A stretch of 64,000 nucleotides of DNA, taken from the NCBI GenBank assembly GCA_947846985.1, contig CANTUZ010000025.1, positions 12,894,100 through 12,958,099 on the forward strand, written 5' to 3'. Numbering within the stretch: the stretch's first letter is position 1; each line of letters begins with the position of its first letter. The notes below the pieces were generated by a model. The model was not told the origin of the DNA, searched no databases, and saw nothing but the letters and a program-made list of their open reading frames with translations. Made by a program: the position numbers and the translations under genes. Below are positions 47,781-58,300 of this stretch, one piece after another. The stretch is from Fratercula arctica (taxonomy: Eukaryota; Chordata; Aves; Charadriiformes; Alcidae).

Positions 47781-48230
47781 GATGTAGATAGTATTCAACA
47801 TGCAATGCTGCAAAACAGAGCTGCTATTGATTTTTTGCTTTTAGCTCACGGACACAGTTGTCAAGATTTTAAAGGACTGTGTTGTATGAATCTAAGTGAC
47901 CACTCCAAATCCATCCATGCCCAGTTGCAAGAACTGCACCGACCGAGCCAGCAACTTGTGGAGACCACTGGGTGAAATCTCTTTGCTGGATGGACTTGGG
48001 GGTGGGGTTGGTTGAAGGAAATTATACTCATTATCTGTGTGGAAGGAATCTGTCTGTTATGTTTAGTATGCTGTTTGCTATGTTTAATAAGCATTATACG
48101 ATCAGTTGCAGATGTTGCTTTGCATCATACCCTTGTACGAGTTATAGAATACTGTTGTGTCCCAACTATGGGCCACGGGGTAGCATGTGTAAGGGATAAT
48201 AGAGGATGGTTCGAGTGAGACACGACGGAG
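47616..48230 (+). pseudogene. First envelope transmembrane (TM) fragment
   Basis: The 47616-47975 frame encodes part of a retroviral TM subunit recognisable by a heptad-like helix and the C-x6-CC motif near 47860-47886. A hydrophobic membrane-spanning segment follows in another frame (about 48012-48130) with a short tail. No surface subunit was recognised. The C-x6-CC arrangement is that of gamma-type envelopes. Frameshifted and truncated, so non-functional. Confidence 0.75.
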
Positions 48231-48640
48231 AATTACTAGTTGAACCAAACCCAGTATGCATGTTGGGAAAAAGGGACTCAGTACTGTTGCTGAAAAACTA
48301 TATGTGTATCTATGAGAACCTAACTTTCAAAGAAGAAGATAACAAGGAGGGAGTACAAGGTAGTCAGGTATCAGACATCCGCAGTTAGCAAAGCTGGATC
48401 ATGAGTCTGGTGAGGCTCCTTGCATGTGCTGGCCACGCATGCAGCGACCCTAGCCTGTACTTTTCCATTCAATCCGGGACAGGATATAAGGGGGCTGTCT
48501 CGGATCGGAGAGAGGGGGTCACACATGAGCGCACTTTGAAGATACAGGGGACGCCCTGAAGTGCTGTGTCTGCCCACCCCCCCTCCCTGGTAGGTTCCAC
48601 GTTCATTAACCCCAACAGCTCAGAAAGCATTACAGCACAC
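48231..48640 (+). other. Provirus interior, LTR-like unassigned segment
   Basis: It contains a GGATATAAGGGGG block near 48482 that looks like a TATA region and a C-rich stretch near 48575. It may be an LTR fragment of a third family; not provable by eye. Confidence 0.3.
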
Positions 48641-49180
48641 TGCAGATTTGTTTATGATACATCAAAAATTTCAACCTTACACCCTGATAGGACAGTGGGA
48701 TGATACACTCGCAAAGAGCCTGACTGCATTAGAGTGAGTATTTTTGCCACATAACTTTTCAAAAACAGTATCTACGATGATTGAAATGTTAGCACGATTG
48801 ATTTCACAGGGTCGTTTGCGCTGTCAGCAGCCGGCTCCTCTGCCATCATTTGTGGGGATTACCCTGCGCATGCTTACACCTGATGAACTTTGGCAATTCG
48901 ATGTTATACACATTATGGAATTGGGACGTTTGCGCTATCTACATGTTTCAGTTGATTTGTTTTCTCACCTTGTTGTAGCTAGTGCTCATATAGGAGAAAA
49001 GGCTCGTGATGTTATTCGACATTGGTTGCAATGCCTTGCAGTCATGGGAGTACCGAAAACTGGAAAAACTGATAACAGACCAGCTTATGTGTTCGCTAAA
49101 ATACAGGTCTCTTTACAGACATGGGGTATCAAACATGTCATCTTTGTCATCCAATGCTTGTCATGCGCTGTATTTTAGGC
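48641..49180 (+). pseudogene. Second integrase fragment, of different lineage
   Basis: The 48744-49178 frame carries an integrase core (LWQFDVIHIMELGRL with the first Asp; TDNRPAYVF with the second Asp but Arg for the usual Gly). It is clearly homologous to, yet diverged from, the integrase at 46205-46620, so this is not a simple recent duplication. It stops before a complete core. Confidence 0.8.
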
Positions 49181-49238
49181 TGCTTACAGAAAATAGTGCA
49201 AAAAATGATTAATCAAGCTTTTATTGCAGAAAAAATAA

Positions 49239-49560
49239 AAAAGGGGGAATTGTGGAGATGATAGAGAGCAGCGTAGGGAATCTGTTTGGCCTTGATGAGA
49301 CAAAGCTGTACCTGTGAGAGGCGCCTTGAGAAGCAAGTGCCAGGAGATATCAGCAAGGAAAGGAATGTGAAAAGCAAAGCTGCTGCTCTGTGTGAACAGT
49401 CAGAGACGATCAGTTAAAAGACACTGAGAAGCGCGTGGCAATCGACCCTCAACCTATCAGCAGGATGCTGCCTGCGCGTGGACAGCTCGTGAAAATAGCA
49501 TGCAGCCAATCAGTAAGAGTTAGAGCGCGTGAACAGATAGCATAATACTATAAATGTAAC
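49239..49560 (+). mobile_element. Internal polypurine tract and U3 of a second LTR family
   Basis: AAAAGGGGGAAT at 49239-49250 followed by TGTGGAGATGATAGAG at 49251 is a complete polypurine-tract/LTR border inside the provirus. The following bases to about 49485 match the solo LTR at 58521-58847 (minus strand), then diverge. A TATA-like ACTATAAATG lies at about 49548. Confidence 0.85.
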
Positions 49561-49569
49561 GATAGCCAA

Positions 49570-49960
49570 TGTCACCACAGAAATAATTGAAAGTTTGTTA
49601 GAAGATCAGAATAGCCTGCGCCATGCGATTTTGCAAAATAGAGCAGCAATTGACTTTTTGTTATTAGCTCAAGGACATGGTTGCGAAGATTTTGAGGGTA
49701 TGTGTTGTATGAATTTGTCCGATCACAGTGAATCAATTCACAAACAGTTGCAGTGGTTAAAAGAACATACAAACAAAATTCAGCAAACTCATGGGTTTTT
49801 TTTTGATGAGTGGCTAACTAGCTTGTTTGGAAGTATTAGAATTGCTTGTTGAAGGCTTGCATATTATAATAATTCTTGTAATCATAAGTTTGTGCTTATG
49901 TGTAGTCCTTTCTTGTATTAAGAGAGCTATGTTAAAAGTAATAAACCAAGCCTGGATTGT
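49570..49960 (+). pseudogene. Second envelope TM fragment
   Basis: In-frame from about 49573 ([11 protein letters not shown] region) to 49852, with the same helix and C-x6-CC motif (about 49681-49710) as the first TM fragment but differing at many residues. Then a hydrophobic segment (about 49860-49920) in a shifted frame. It sits at the normal place for env end, just before the 3' polypurine tract. Confidence 0.78.
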
Positions 49961-49962
49961 TC

Positions 49963-49995
<33 letters not shown>

Positions 49996-50031
49996 AGAAG
50001 AAAAAAGGAAAAAAAAAGAAAAAAGGGGGAA
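49963..50031 (+). repeat. 69-base purine-only tract ending in the provirus polypurine tract
   Basis: Only A and G from 49963 to 50031, mostly A-runs with single G, ending AAAAAGGGGGA next to the 3' LTR. The last dozen bases are the expected plus-strand primer site; the preceding 55 or so bases are an unusual extension. Confidence 0.92.
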
Positions 50032-50032
50032 T

Positions 50033-50385
50033 TGTTGCAGAATGGCTTGAGGAGCAAGGTCATGGGACAATAGAGGAGTTATGTGAGATGAGAATAGCGT
50101 AGAAGCAAGTGGAAAGTTACAGCTCGGCGATGGGAAAGTACTAAGTAAACAAGCCATGAGAATGCAGAAGCAAGAATAAGGAGCTGATAAGAATAGGGAA
50201 CTAAGGCTGAACCCTGTCGTGTGGACAGAGAGCCAATCGCAGTGAGCAGATGACTTTTATAATTAGCCAATATTCAAGCGATGATGTAACCAGTAGCTAT
50301 ATAATGAAGCGTATTCGGGCAATAAACTGAAGCTTGCTTTATCACTCACATTGAGTCGGCTGCTTGTCTTCCCTCGCTCGTTGCA
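50033..50385 (+). mobile_element. 3' LTR of ERVK-like provirus
   Basis: 353 bp; 350 positions identical to the 5' LTR. Followed by the AAAGAC duplication at 50386-50391. Confidence 0.96.
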
Positions 50386-50410
50386 AAAGACTGCCAGTTT
50401 TATCAATACA

Positions 50411-50764
50411 TGTCGTGGTTTGGCCTCAGACGGCAACAAAGAACCACGTGCCGCTCGCTCGGGTCTTCCCAATACGGGAAGAATCAGAAGAAAAAGGCAA
50501 AGCTCTTGGGTTGAGACAAAGGCAGTTTAACAGAAAAGCAGAGGGAACAAGAAAAAACAGCAACAATAACACAGATAGAGGAATATACAAACGCAATTAC
50601 GGAACCACCGCTCCCCACTGCTCACCAGACCGGGACGCCCCAGCCCGCTCCAAGCAGCGACTTCCTGCCCCCTCCCCCGGCAGCTCAGGGTGGGCATGGC
50701 TCACATGGCATGGAATACCCGTGTCCTGGGGAGAATTAACTCTATCCCCGCCGCAACCAGTACA
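50411..50764 (-). mobile_element. Solo LTR (ERVL-like family) 25 bp from the provirus
   Basis: Plus-strand ends TGTCGTGGTTTGGCC and CGCAACCAGTACA. Closely similar to the LTR at 22896-23235 in ZNF131 intron 3. The flanks ATACA and TGTGT do not match clearly, so the ends or the duplication are degraded. Confidence 0.85.
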
Positions 50765-51683
50765 TGTGTACAACTAAACTGTGATATAAAGATATAACAA
50801 ATATTTATATATTTTGTTTTAAAATATCAATGAATAATTGTCAAGTATATATGAATAACAGCTAAATTTTAATAGTATTACACTGACAAAATTCTTTGGT
50901 TTAACAAAGCACTTTGGTAAAAACTATGTGTAAATGCTTTAATAGACTACAGTCCAACAGTCAAATGATACTTTCTTGCTTTTTGTAACATTTCCTGTGC
51001 CGTGCTGAAATAAATTTAAAACCCAACTCCTGATTAAAAATCTCACTGGACAGAATTTCTTTTACGTATGGACTCTAAGTGGGATAATAGCAATAGAGGT
51101 TTATTAAGCACATAGACCACCAAAATCTGCACAGGGTTGTTTTTAGGTACATTTTGTTTCCTTTCTGTTTGGCTGCCAGTGAGTTTCTGCAAGTAAATAT
51201 AAATAAAAAAATTAAATGCCTGCTCATTCTAAATTACAGTACATATAAGAAAATTGTTGCTTTTACCTTTCAGATTACAATGATTTGTGTTAGACCCTTT
51301 ACATTCTGTAAAGTAGTACATTCTAAAATAAGTGAAAAATCCAGTATTTTTTAATAATTTCTTCACCATTTTAATTTTGGAATTCATTGTAACAATTGAA
51401 AATAAATAATAAACACCATGTTTAAGTACTGTTTTTTAAACTGCGCTCAAAAGTGTGAGAGAAAAACAAACATTTTTAATAACATAATTTTAAACATAAT
51501 CCTTCTTGGTCTTCCAAGAACATTCAACCTATTTTTTTGGAATAGTTGGAAAAATATACTGCTTTGCCCACTGTAAAGATGACTGAAAATCTTGCTTTCC
51601 AAATGAGGGGGGGAGTTGTTGTTTGGTTTTATTATTTTTGTTGTGGTTTTTTTTTTTTTAAGAAGTTAACCTTATTTCATTCA
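50765..51683. other. Intergenic, nothing recognised
   Basis: AT-rich, no gene or element recognised; a T-run at about 51650. Confidence 0.5.
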
Positions 51684-52253
51684 TGTTGTTTAACCCCAGC
51701 TGGCAACCAGGACCACGCAGCCACTCACTCACTCCCCCCGATTGGGATGGGGGAGAGAATCAGAAGAGGAAAAGTGAGAAAAAAATTGTGAGTTGAGATA
51801 AAGACAGTTTAATAGGTAGAGCAAAAGCTGCACGCACAAGCAAAGCAAAACAAGGAATTCGTAAGGCAGCTGTTCAGCCATCTCCAGGAAAGCAGGGCTC
51901 CATCACGCCTAATGGTTACTAGGGAAGACAAACACCATCACTCCGAACGTCCCCCCTTCCTTCTTCTTCTCCCGGCTTTATATACTGAGCATGATCTTGA
52001 TCTCATATGGTACGGAATATCCCTTTGGTCAGTTGGGGTCAGCTGTCCCGGCTGTGTCTCCTCCCAACTTCTTGTTGCACTCCCAGCCTACTCACTGGCG
52101 GGGCAGTGTGAGGAGCAGAAAAGGCCTTGACTCCTTAGCAACAGCCAAAAACATCAGTGTTTTACTAACACTATTTTCATCCCAAATCCAAAACACAGCA
52201 CTATACCAGCTGCCAGTAAGAAAGTCAACTCTGTCTCAGCTGAAACCATGACA
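51684..52253 (-). mobile_element. Solo LTR (570 bp, ERVL-like family)
   Basis: Plus-strand ends TGTTGTTTAACCCCAGC and TGAAACCATGACA. A perfect 5-bp duplication ATTCA flanks it (51679-51683 and 52254-52258). TATA-like element near 51980 (TTTATATACTGAGCATG on the plus strand). Same family as 22289-22857. Confidence 0.94.
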
Positions 52254-53691
52254 ATTCATCACATAACTTTGGAAAAGGACATCATTTGCAGGAATGACTT
52301 ATGGACTATAATCATTTAAATCTCACTTTCAACACATAAATCAGCTTAAAGATTCCTAGCCTTCTTTTAGCAGATCACAAAACTTCAGAAAAAGTAAAGA
52401 CAACTGGTAATTTAAAATAAGAATAATTTAAATTACTTCATATTTGAGATTTAGCTTATTTAGCAATGTTATCATCTCATGTTTCTGCTTTCATAGATGG
52501 ACTTCAGGTAAGACAATGGCATGCAAGAGGAAAGCCTGATGAGTATTTTGTTAGTAGCTATTTAAACAGCAGAAGTTTGGTGTGTATAGGAATTGCAGTT
52601 CATTTTGGAAAGATGCAGTGAACACAGTGTATAGGATAGGGGTTTGAAAAATGATAACAAGCCAGTTTTATTATTGGATAGATCTGTAAGTTTCCAGATA
52701 GTATATCAAACTCTCTGGAAATCTCCATTTAACTTAGCAATCTATAAAGGGAGGAAGACTGCAGCACTGAGGAACTTTGCTATACAACAATATCTACAAC
52801 TAAATGTTTTAATAAAGGAAATTTAAAAGCAAAAGAAATTACTTTTCTACGTTAAATGAGGATTGTCTGCTGCAATGTTTTAGTTCTTCAAGGCTGTTGA
52901 AAATATCAGTGATGAAGACGCTGATAAAGATCCTAAATGTTTAATTTCTTAGCATTTAATTAAATTTGTTAAATTCTTTCCTATCTTAAAACATCTCCCT
53001 TTTGTAAATCCATTTGGATAGCTTAAAAAAGCTGTCTAAATACATATTTTAAGGCTATTTCAAATTTAAGTTTTACATACAGTGAGTATTATAAATTGAT
53101 AAAAAGTGTATGAAGGTATGAAAACTAACAGTAAGTACTTAAAATAATAAGCTTACAGTAATTGAATTGCATACCTAAAGGTAGTAAAAATGAACATGAA
53201 GAAAAAAATCCATTATGGGCTATGACAAAAGGTGTTTTCCTAAAATGTCCTTTGTCATTAGTTTTCATGTGTTTGTCCTCCTGTCATGTGAATGGCCATT
53301 ATTGTTAAAATATTTATTCTTTAGAGTAGGAACTTTTCAGCTGTCAATGGAGGAGACCTAGCCTCTATCAACTATTTGTCTCACCTTCCCTCTGAAAATG
53401 TGGTCATTTCAAATTCAGTCAAGCTATTGACTTCAGAAAATCTGTTTGTACATGGTCCCTAGAGCCTTTTTACAACTGGCTACTAAATTGTCAAGACTCA
53501 CATCAACATCCCCCAAACTGAACAAGACTTCTGTTGTATCTTCAAAGAGGTAACTGCTGCTTTGTAATTAGAGCTGATGTCAGACTCTGTGTCCTGTAAC
53601 CATGCTGTTCCTTCCGCTGGTGATTAATGACACTCGACTATAATGAAGAAAAAGGCAGTGACTGGGAAAAACATTGTGGAAGAAACTGAGG
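52254..53691. other. Intergenic, nothing recognised
   Basis: AT-rich sequence with only short open frames lacking any domain signature. Confidence 0.5.
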
Positions 53692-54148
53692 TCATAGAAT
53701 CATAGAATGGTTCGGGTTGGAAGGGACCTTAAAGATCATCTAGTTCCAACCCCCCTGCCATGAGCAGGGACACCTCTCACTAGACCAGGCTGCTCAAAGC
53801 TCCATCCAGCCTGGCCTTGAAGCCTTCTAGGGATGGGGCCTCCACAACTTCTCTGGGCAACCTATTCCATTGCCTCACCACCCTCACAGTAAAGAATTTC
53901 TTCCTAATATCTAATCTAAATCTCCCCTCTTTCAGTTTAAAACTGTTACCCCTCGTCCTATCACTATGCTCCCTGATAAAGAATCCCTCCTCATCTCTCC
54001 TATAGGCCCCCTTTAGGTACTGGAAGGCCGCAATGAGGTCTCCCTGGAGCCTTCTCTTCTCCAGGATGAACAACCCCAACTCTCTCAGCCTGTCTTCATA
54101 GGACAGGTGCTCCAGTCCTCTGATCATCTTTGTGGCCCTCCTCTGGAC
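53692..54148 (-). mobile_element. CR1 3' fragment
   Basis: Plus strand begins with TCATAGAATCATAGAATGG (3' octamers) and ends in the RT C-terminal region ([14 protein letters not shown] block). A 115-codon frame at 54127-53780 is open to the natural stop. Severe 5' truncation. Confidence 0.94.
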
Positions 54149-54360
54149 TACAGAATTGAGAAGAAACCAGTTTGTAACTAGTTATGTAAGTCGGCATTCT
54201 TAGTTCTGCAGGGTAAACTATCAATAGAACAGACTTTCAAGTCTGGCATTGTTCTTCTCTATAACGGAATTTCCAGAATGGCAAATAATACAGGCTTGTG
54301 ACTGTAGTGTTGTGAAAATGTTAATTTTTATATTAATTTAAAACTCAAAATTTAAAACTT

Positions 54361-55674
54361 CACAGAACCACAGAATGGTAGGGGTTGGAAGGGACCTCTG
54401 GAGATCATCTAGTCCAAATCCCCTGCCAGAGCAGGGTCACCTTAGAACAGGTTGCACAGGAACACATCCAGGCAGGTTTTCAATGTCTCCAGAGAAGGAG
54501 ACTCCACCACCTCTCTGGGCAGCCTGTTCCAGTGCTCTGCCACCCTCAAAGTAAAGAAGTTTTACCTCATGTTCAGATGGAACTTCCTGTGTTCCAGTTT
54601 GTGCCCTTTGCCCCTTGTCCTGTCACTGGGCACCACTGAAAAAAGACTGGCCCCATCCTCTTGACACCCACCCTTTAGATATTTATAAGCATTGATGAGA
54701 ACCCTTCTCAGTCTTCTCTTCTCTCTTCTCCAGGCTGAACAGACCCAGGTCTCTCAGCCTTTCCTCCCTTCTCAGCTCCATTCCCTTGATCATCTTTGTA
54801 GCCCTCCGCTGGACTCTTTCCAGTAGTTCCCTGTCTTTCTTGAACTGGGAAGCCCAGAACTGGACACAGTACTCCAGATGTGGCCTCACCAGGGCAGAGT
54901 AGAGGGGGAGGATGACCTCCCTCGACCTGCTTGCCACACTCCTCTTGATGCACCCCAGGATGCCATTGGCCTTCTTGGCCACAAGGGCATATTGCTGGCT
55001 CATGGTCATCCTGTTGTCCACCAGGACTCCCAGGTCTCTTTCCACAGAGCTGCTCTCCAGCAGGTCAGCCCCCAACCTGTACTGGTGCATGGGGTTATTC
55101 CTCCCCAGGTGCAGCACCCTACACTTGCCCTTGTTGAATTTCATAAGGTTTCTCTCCGCCCAACTCTCCAGCCTGTCCAGGTCTTGCTGTATGGTGGCAC
55201 AGCCTTCTGGTGTGTCAGCCACCCCTCCCAGCTTTGTGTCATCAGCAAACTTGCTGAGGGTGCACTCTATCCCTTCATCCAGGTCATTGATGAATATATT
55301 GAACAAGACTGGGCCCAGTACTGACCCCTGGGGCTCACTGCTAGTTACAGGCCTCCAACTAGACTCTGCACTGCTGATCACAACCCTCTGAGCTCCGCCT
55401 TTCAGCCAGTATTCAATCCACCTCACTGTCCACTCATCTAACCCACTCTTCCTAAGCTTCCCTATGAGGATGCTGTGGGAGACAGTGTCAAAAGCCTTGT
55501 TGAAGTCAAGGTAGACAACATCCACTGCTCTTCCGTCATCTACCCAGGCAGTCATGCCATAATAGAAGGCTATCAGATTGGTCACGCATGATTTCCCCTT
55601 GGTGAATCCATGTTGACCACTCCTGATAATCTTCTTTTCCTCTACACGCTTGGAGATGACATCCAGGATGAGGA
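54361..55674 (-). mobile_element. CR1 3' half, same subfamily as CR1 copy 1
   Basis: 3' octamers at 54361, 5' truncation in the RT fingers at about 55674. It shares with the copy at 5310-8035 the FADDTKLGG type, a [14 protein letters not shown] block and the identical altered C-terminal sequence. Confidence 0.94.
54683..55585 (-). pseudogene. CR1 RT fragment, 300 codons open
   Basis: Minus-strand open frame with [19 protein letters not shown] and intact FADD, ending in the EKGSHQCL tail. A small change near 54770 replaces the usual HLSYEERL block with LRREERL. No endonuclease. Confidence 0.82.
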
Positions 55675-56740
55675 TATTTAGATCAAAAGATATTAGTATA
55701 ACTTCAGTTTTTTTACAATTTTCTAGAAAATATCAGAAATTAATGAAACAAATAACCTACTGGTTCTTCAGCTGGAAAATGCAACAGGTTGTTAACATTA
55801 AGCCAATCAAAGGAGGAATCAGTAAAAGAAGGTAAGTTATTTTTTAAAAAACAGTATGTTTTTTGCTTGCATTCAGGAAGTTCTAAGAAACATTTCCATT
55901 ATTTTCAGTCATATAAAATAAAAAAATAAAATAGCAAGGATCTAAGATACTATGTGAAAAACAGTAATGCTTAATCTTGGGTCATGTAATGGAATCCATC
56001 TCATTTGCATAAACCAGATAAATTTAATCCACAAATATATTTTGAGAACTGCATAAAAGTAATTATTTTCCAGTTGATGTTAATATCCACCTACTTTAAG
56101 AGATTTTTGAGTGCATGCAGTATCTGTGAAATAAAAACTTTCCTTTTGTATTTTCTTTTTTATTTTTTCCTCTTCATATTTTTTCTTTTGATTGTGTTAT
56201 CTCCTTTTCCAAGGAAGCAATGTGTTGTCAGGGAAGGAGGGAAAGGATCAGATAAACTTGGGACACCCGATGATGTTCTTGTGCCATTTACCTTATCCTC
56301 CCATACAGGCCTCTTGATCTTCTTGTGAATTGCCACAGTTTACAATGCCAGCATTTTTAGGCAAACTAACATCAATAGTTTTACTTAAAGTGCTAGCCTG
56401 TGATTTATGTTAATCCATAAGCAGCTCAGATGTCTGTTTAGAACAATAAGGTCAACATTTAGGAAAAGTAAGGTCAGCACTGCCATTATTGTGCCCCAAG
56501 CTGAGCTGTTCCATTGGTATCAATATGACAAACATTATGGTTTACCTGGTCACCAGAAATGTTTTGCCCACTGAAAAATGAGTGAGATGCATTCTTGAAT
56601 GCATATTTTGCCGCCTTCTGAAATGTCAAAATTTGTCATTAATTGCAGATGGCATGTCAGACTGATGGGACTGGTGCTCTAAGATAACATAAAGAATTAT
56701 ATTTCTTAGTTGCTTGTGTGATTTGGTTTGTTTAGGGACA
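55675..56740. other. Intergenic, nothing recognised
   Basis: AT-rich; a T-rich run near 56145-56190. No gene or element recognised. Confidence 0.45.
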
Positions 56741-58170
56741 ATTGAGTTGGCGAGGAACGCAGTAGCAGCAACAGTAAGTGCTGCAGCTGGATGATAGATT
56801 GAGGTGGACACAGGGGGTTCCCAGAACCAGGGAAACCCGAGGAAGAGCAGAGAGCTCCGCCAGGAGCCTGCAGCTCTCGAGAGCAAGGCTGACATGGCTT
56901 GGGTGTTGCCAGGAGCAACCGCGGGAGATTTAAATGGCCCTAGGGAGCGCTAGTGACCAGGGTGTGGAATGGCAGTTCACTCGAAGGGCACACAGGAAGG
57001 GCACTGAAAGCTCTGCCAGCTCGACCAGTGATGGTATCCACCCAGCAGAAAGCCATGGCTTCTCTAAGCTCTGCACCCACCATGACTGATACAGCTTCCC
57101 AAACAGAGCTCCAGTGGGAACATGCAGACACCCAGGTGTCAGGCTGCAGGGTGTGCCCTGCTCTTACACTGGCACAGGACTGCAGCAGTGAGCACACCTG
57201 TGGGAGGTGTGCCCAGGTAGAGGAACTCCTCCTCTTAGTAACAGAGCTCTGTGAGAAGGTGAGTAGGTTGAGGAGCGTCAGGGAGCACGAGAGAGAGATT
57301 AACTACTGGGATCACATCCTACCTTCCCTGAGACAGGCCCAACAGGAAGACAAGATACATAATACAGAGGATTCCTTACCCTCTCTCCACCTGACTGAAC
57401 ATAGTAACCTGAAGGATAGGGGGCAATGGCAACAAGTTCCTGCCTGGTGCAGCAGGCACATCTCCTCAGCAACAACCCCACCTTCCCAGGTGCCCTTGCA
57501 TAACAGGTATGAAGCTCTGCAAGTGGAACCTAACAGTAACGAGGACGATGGTTCGTCTAACTCATAAGTGTCGCTGAGGTTAAGTTGGCCTACACCCTGC
57601 ATCAAAACTGCTTCCATAAAGAAAGAGACGGGTCATTGTCGTAGGAGACTCCCTTCTGAAAGGAACAGAAGGCCCAATATGCAGACTGGGCCCACTTCTC
57701 AGGGAAGTCTGCTGCCTTCCTGGAGCCCGGGTTAAAGATATGAAGAGAACCTTGGTACGGCCCTCAGATTACTGTCCATTATTGAATTTCCAGGTAGGGA
57801 ACAGTGAAGCTGCAACAAGAAGTCTGAGGGCAATCAAGAGAGACTTCAGGGCCTTGGGATGACTGGATCAGGAGCACAAGTAGTGTTCTCCTCTATCAAT
57901 CCAGTTGCAGGGAATGATGAGGGAAGAAACAGGAAGAGCCAGCAGATCAATACCTGGCTCCAAGCCTGGTATCAGCATCAGGACTTTGGGTTTTTTGATC
58001 ATGGGTTAGTTTACATGACACCAGGCCAGCAGGCGACAGACGGGGTACACCTGTCTCAAAGGGGAAAAAAGATTTTTGCACATGGTTTAGTGGTAACTTG
58101 GCAGTGCTACGTTAACGGTTGGACTTGATGATTTTAAAGGTCTCTTCCAACCAAAACGATTCTATGATTG
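56741..58170 (+). mobile_element. CR1 derivative keeping 5' UTR and ORF1 but lacking ORF2
   Basis: GC-richer 5' UTR-like sequence (about 56741-56950), ORF1 (56953 to about 58128), then directly about 60 bp of CR1 3' end (GGTCTCTTCCAACC ... ATTCTATGATTG). The endonuclease/RT ORF2, normally about 3 kb, is absent. The terminal sequence matches the CR1 at 58301-59295 in reverse orientation. Confidence 0.78.
56953..58128 (+). pseudogene. CR1 ORF1: CxxC/coiled-coil part and SGNH esterase part
   Basis: 56953-57567 (204 codons) has a CGRCAQVEELL cysteine pair and a following coiled-coil-like heptad region. After a stop and frame shifts, the GDSLL nucleophile block of an SGNH esterase is at about 57641-57658, and 57859-58128 carries the C-terminal part with DGVHLSQRG, where the catalytic Asp and His lie. 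CR1 ORF1 proteins with esterase domains are known; the role is thought to be RNA binding or membrane/lipid interaction. At least two frameshifts make it non-functional here. Confidence 0.78.
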
Positions 58171-58300
58171 TAATCTGATAACCTAGTTTGAGGTTTGGAA
58201 TACATTTTCCCTGTACCATGCTGAGAGGTATATTGAGGTTTTAGTATTCCTCTTTGAATATTGCTCACTTAAATTCTGTAAGGACCTTGGATATTGATGG

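Larger units (their letters stand above)
43699..50385 (+). mobile_element. Young ERVK-like provirus with mosaic, defective interior
   Basis: Complete structure: TSD, 5' LTR, tRNA-Lys3 primer site, leader, internal region, polypurine tract, 3' LTR, TSD. The two LTRs have equal length (353 bp) and differ at three positions. The interior holds broken gag, the tail of RNase H with a first integrase fragment, a first envelope-TM fragment, a second integrase fragment, an internal polypurine tract with foreign U3, and a second envelope-TM fragment. Protease and most of RT were not found. The element cannot encode its own replication, so it was presumably packaged and copied by another provirus's proteins. 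Confidence 0.9.

Noticed and set aside
49251..49560. Interpretation of the internal U3 as a nested solo LTR
   Set aside because: It is preceded by its own polypurine tract and lacks the 3' part of the LTR and any target duplication, so a recombination junction fits better.
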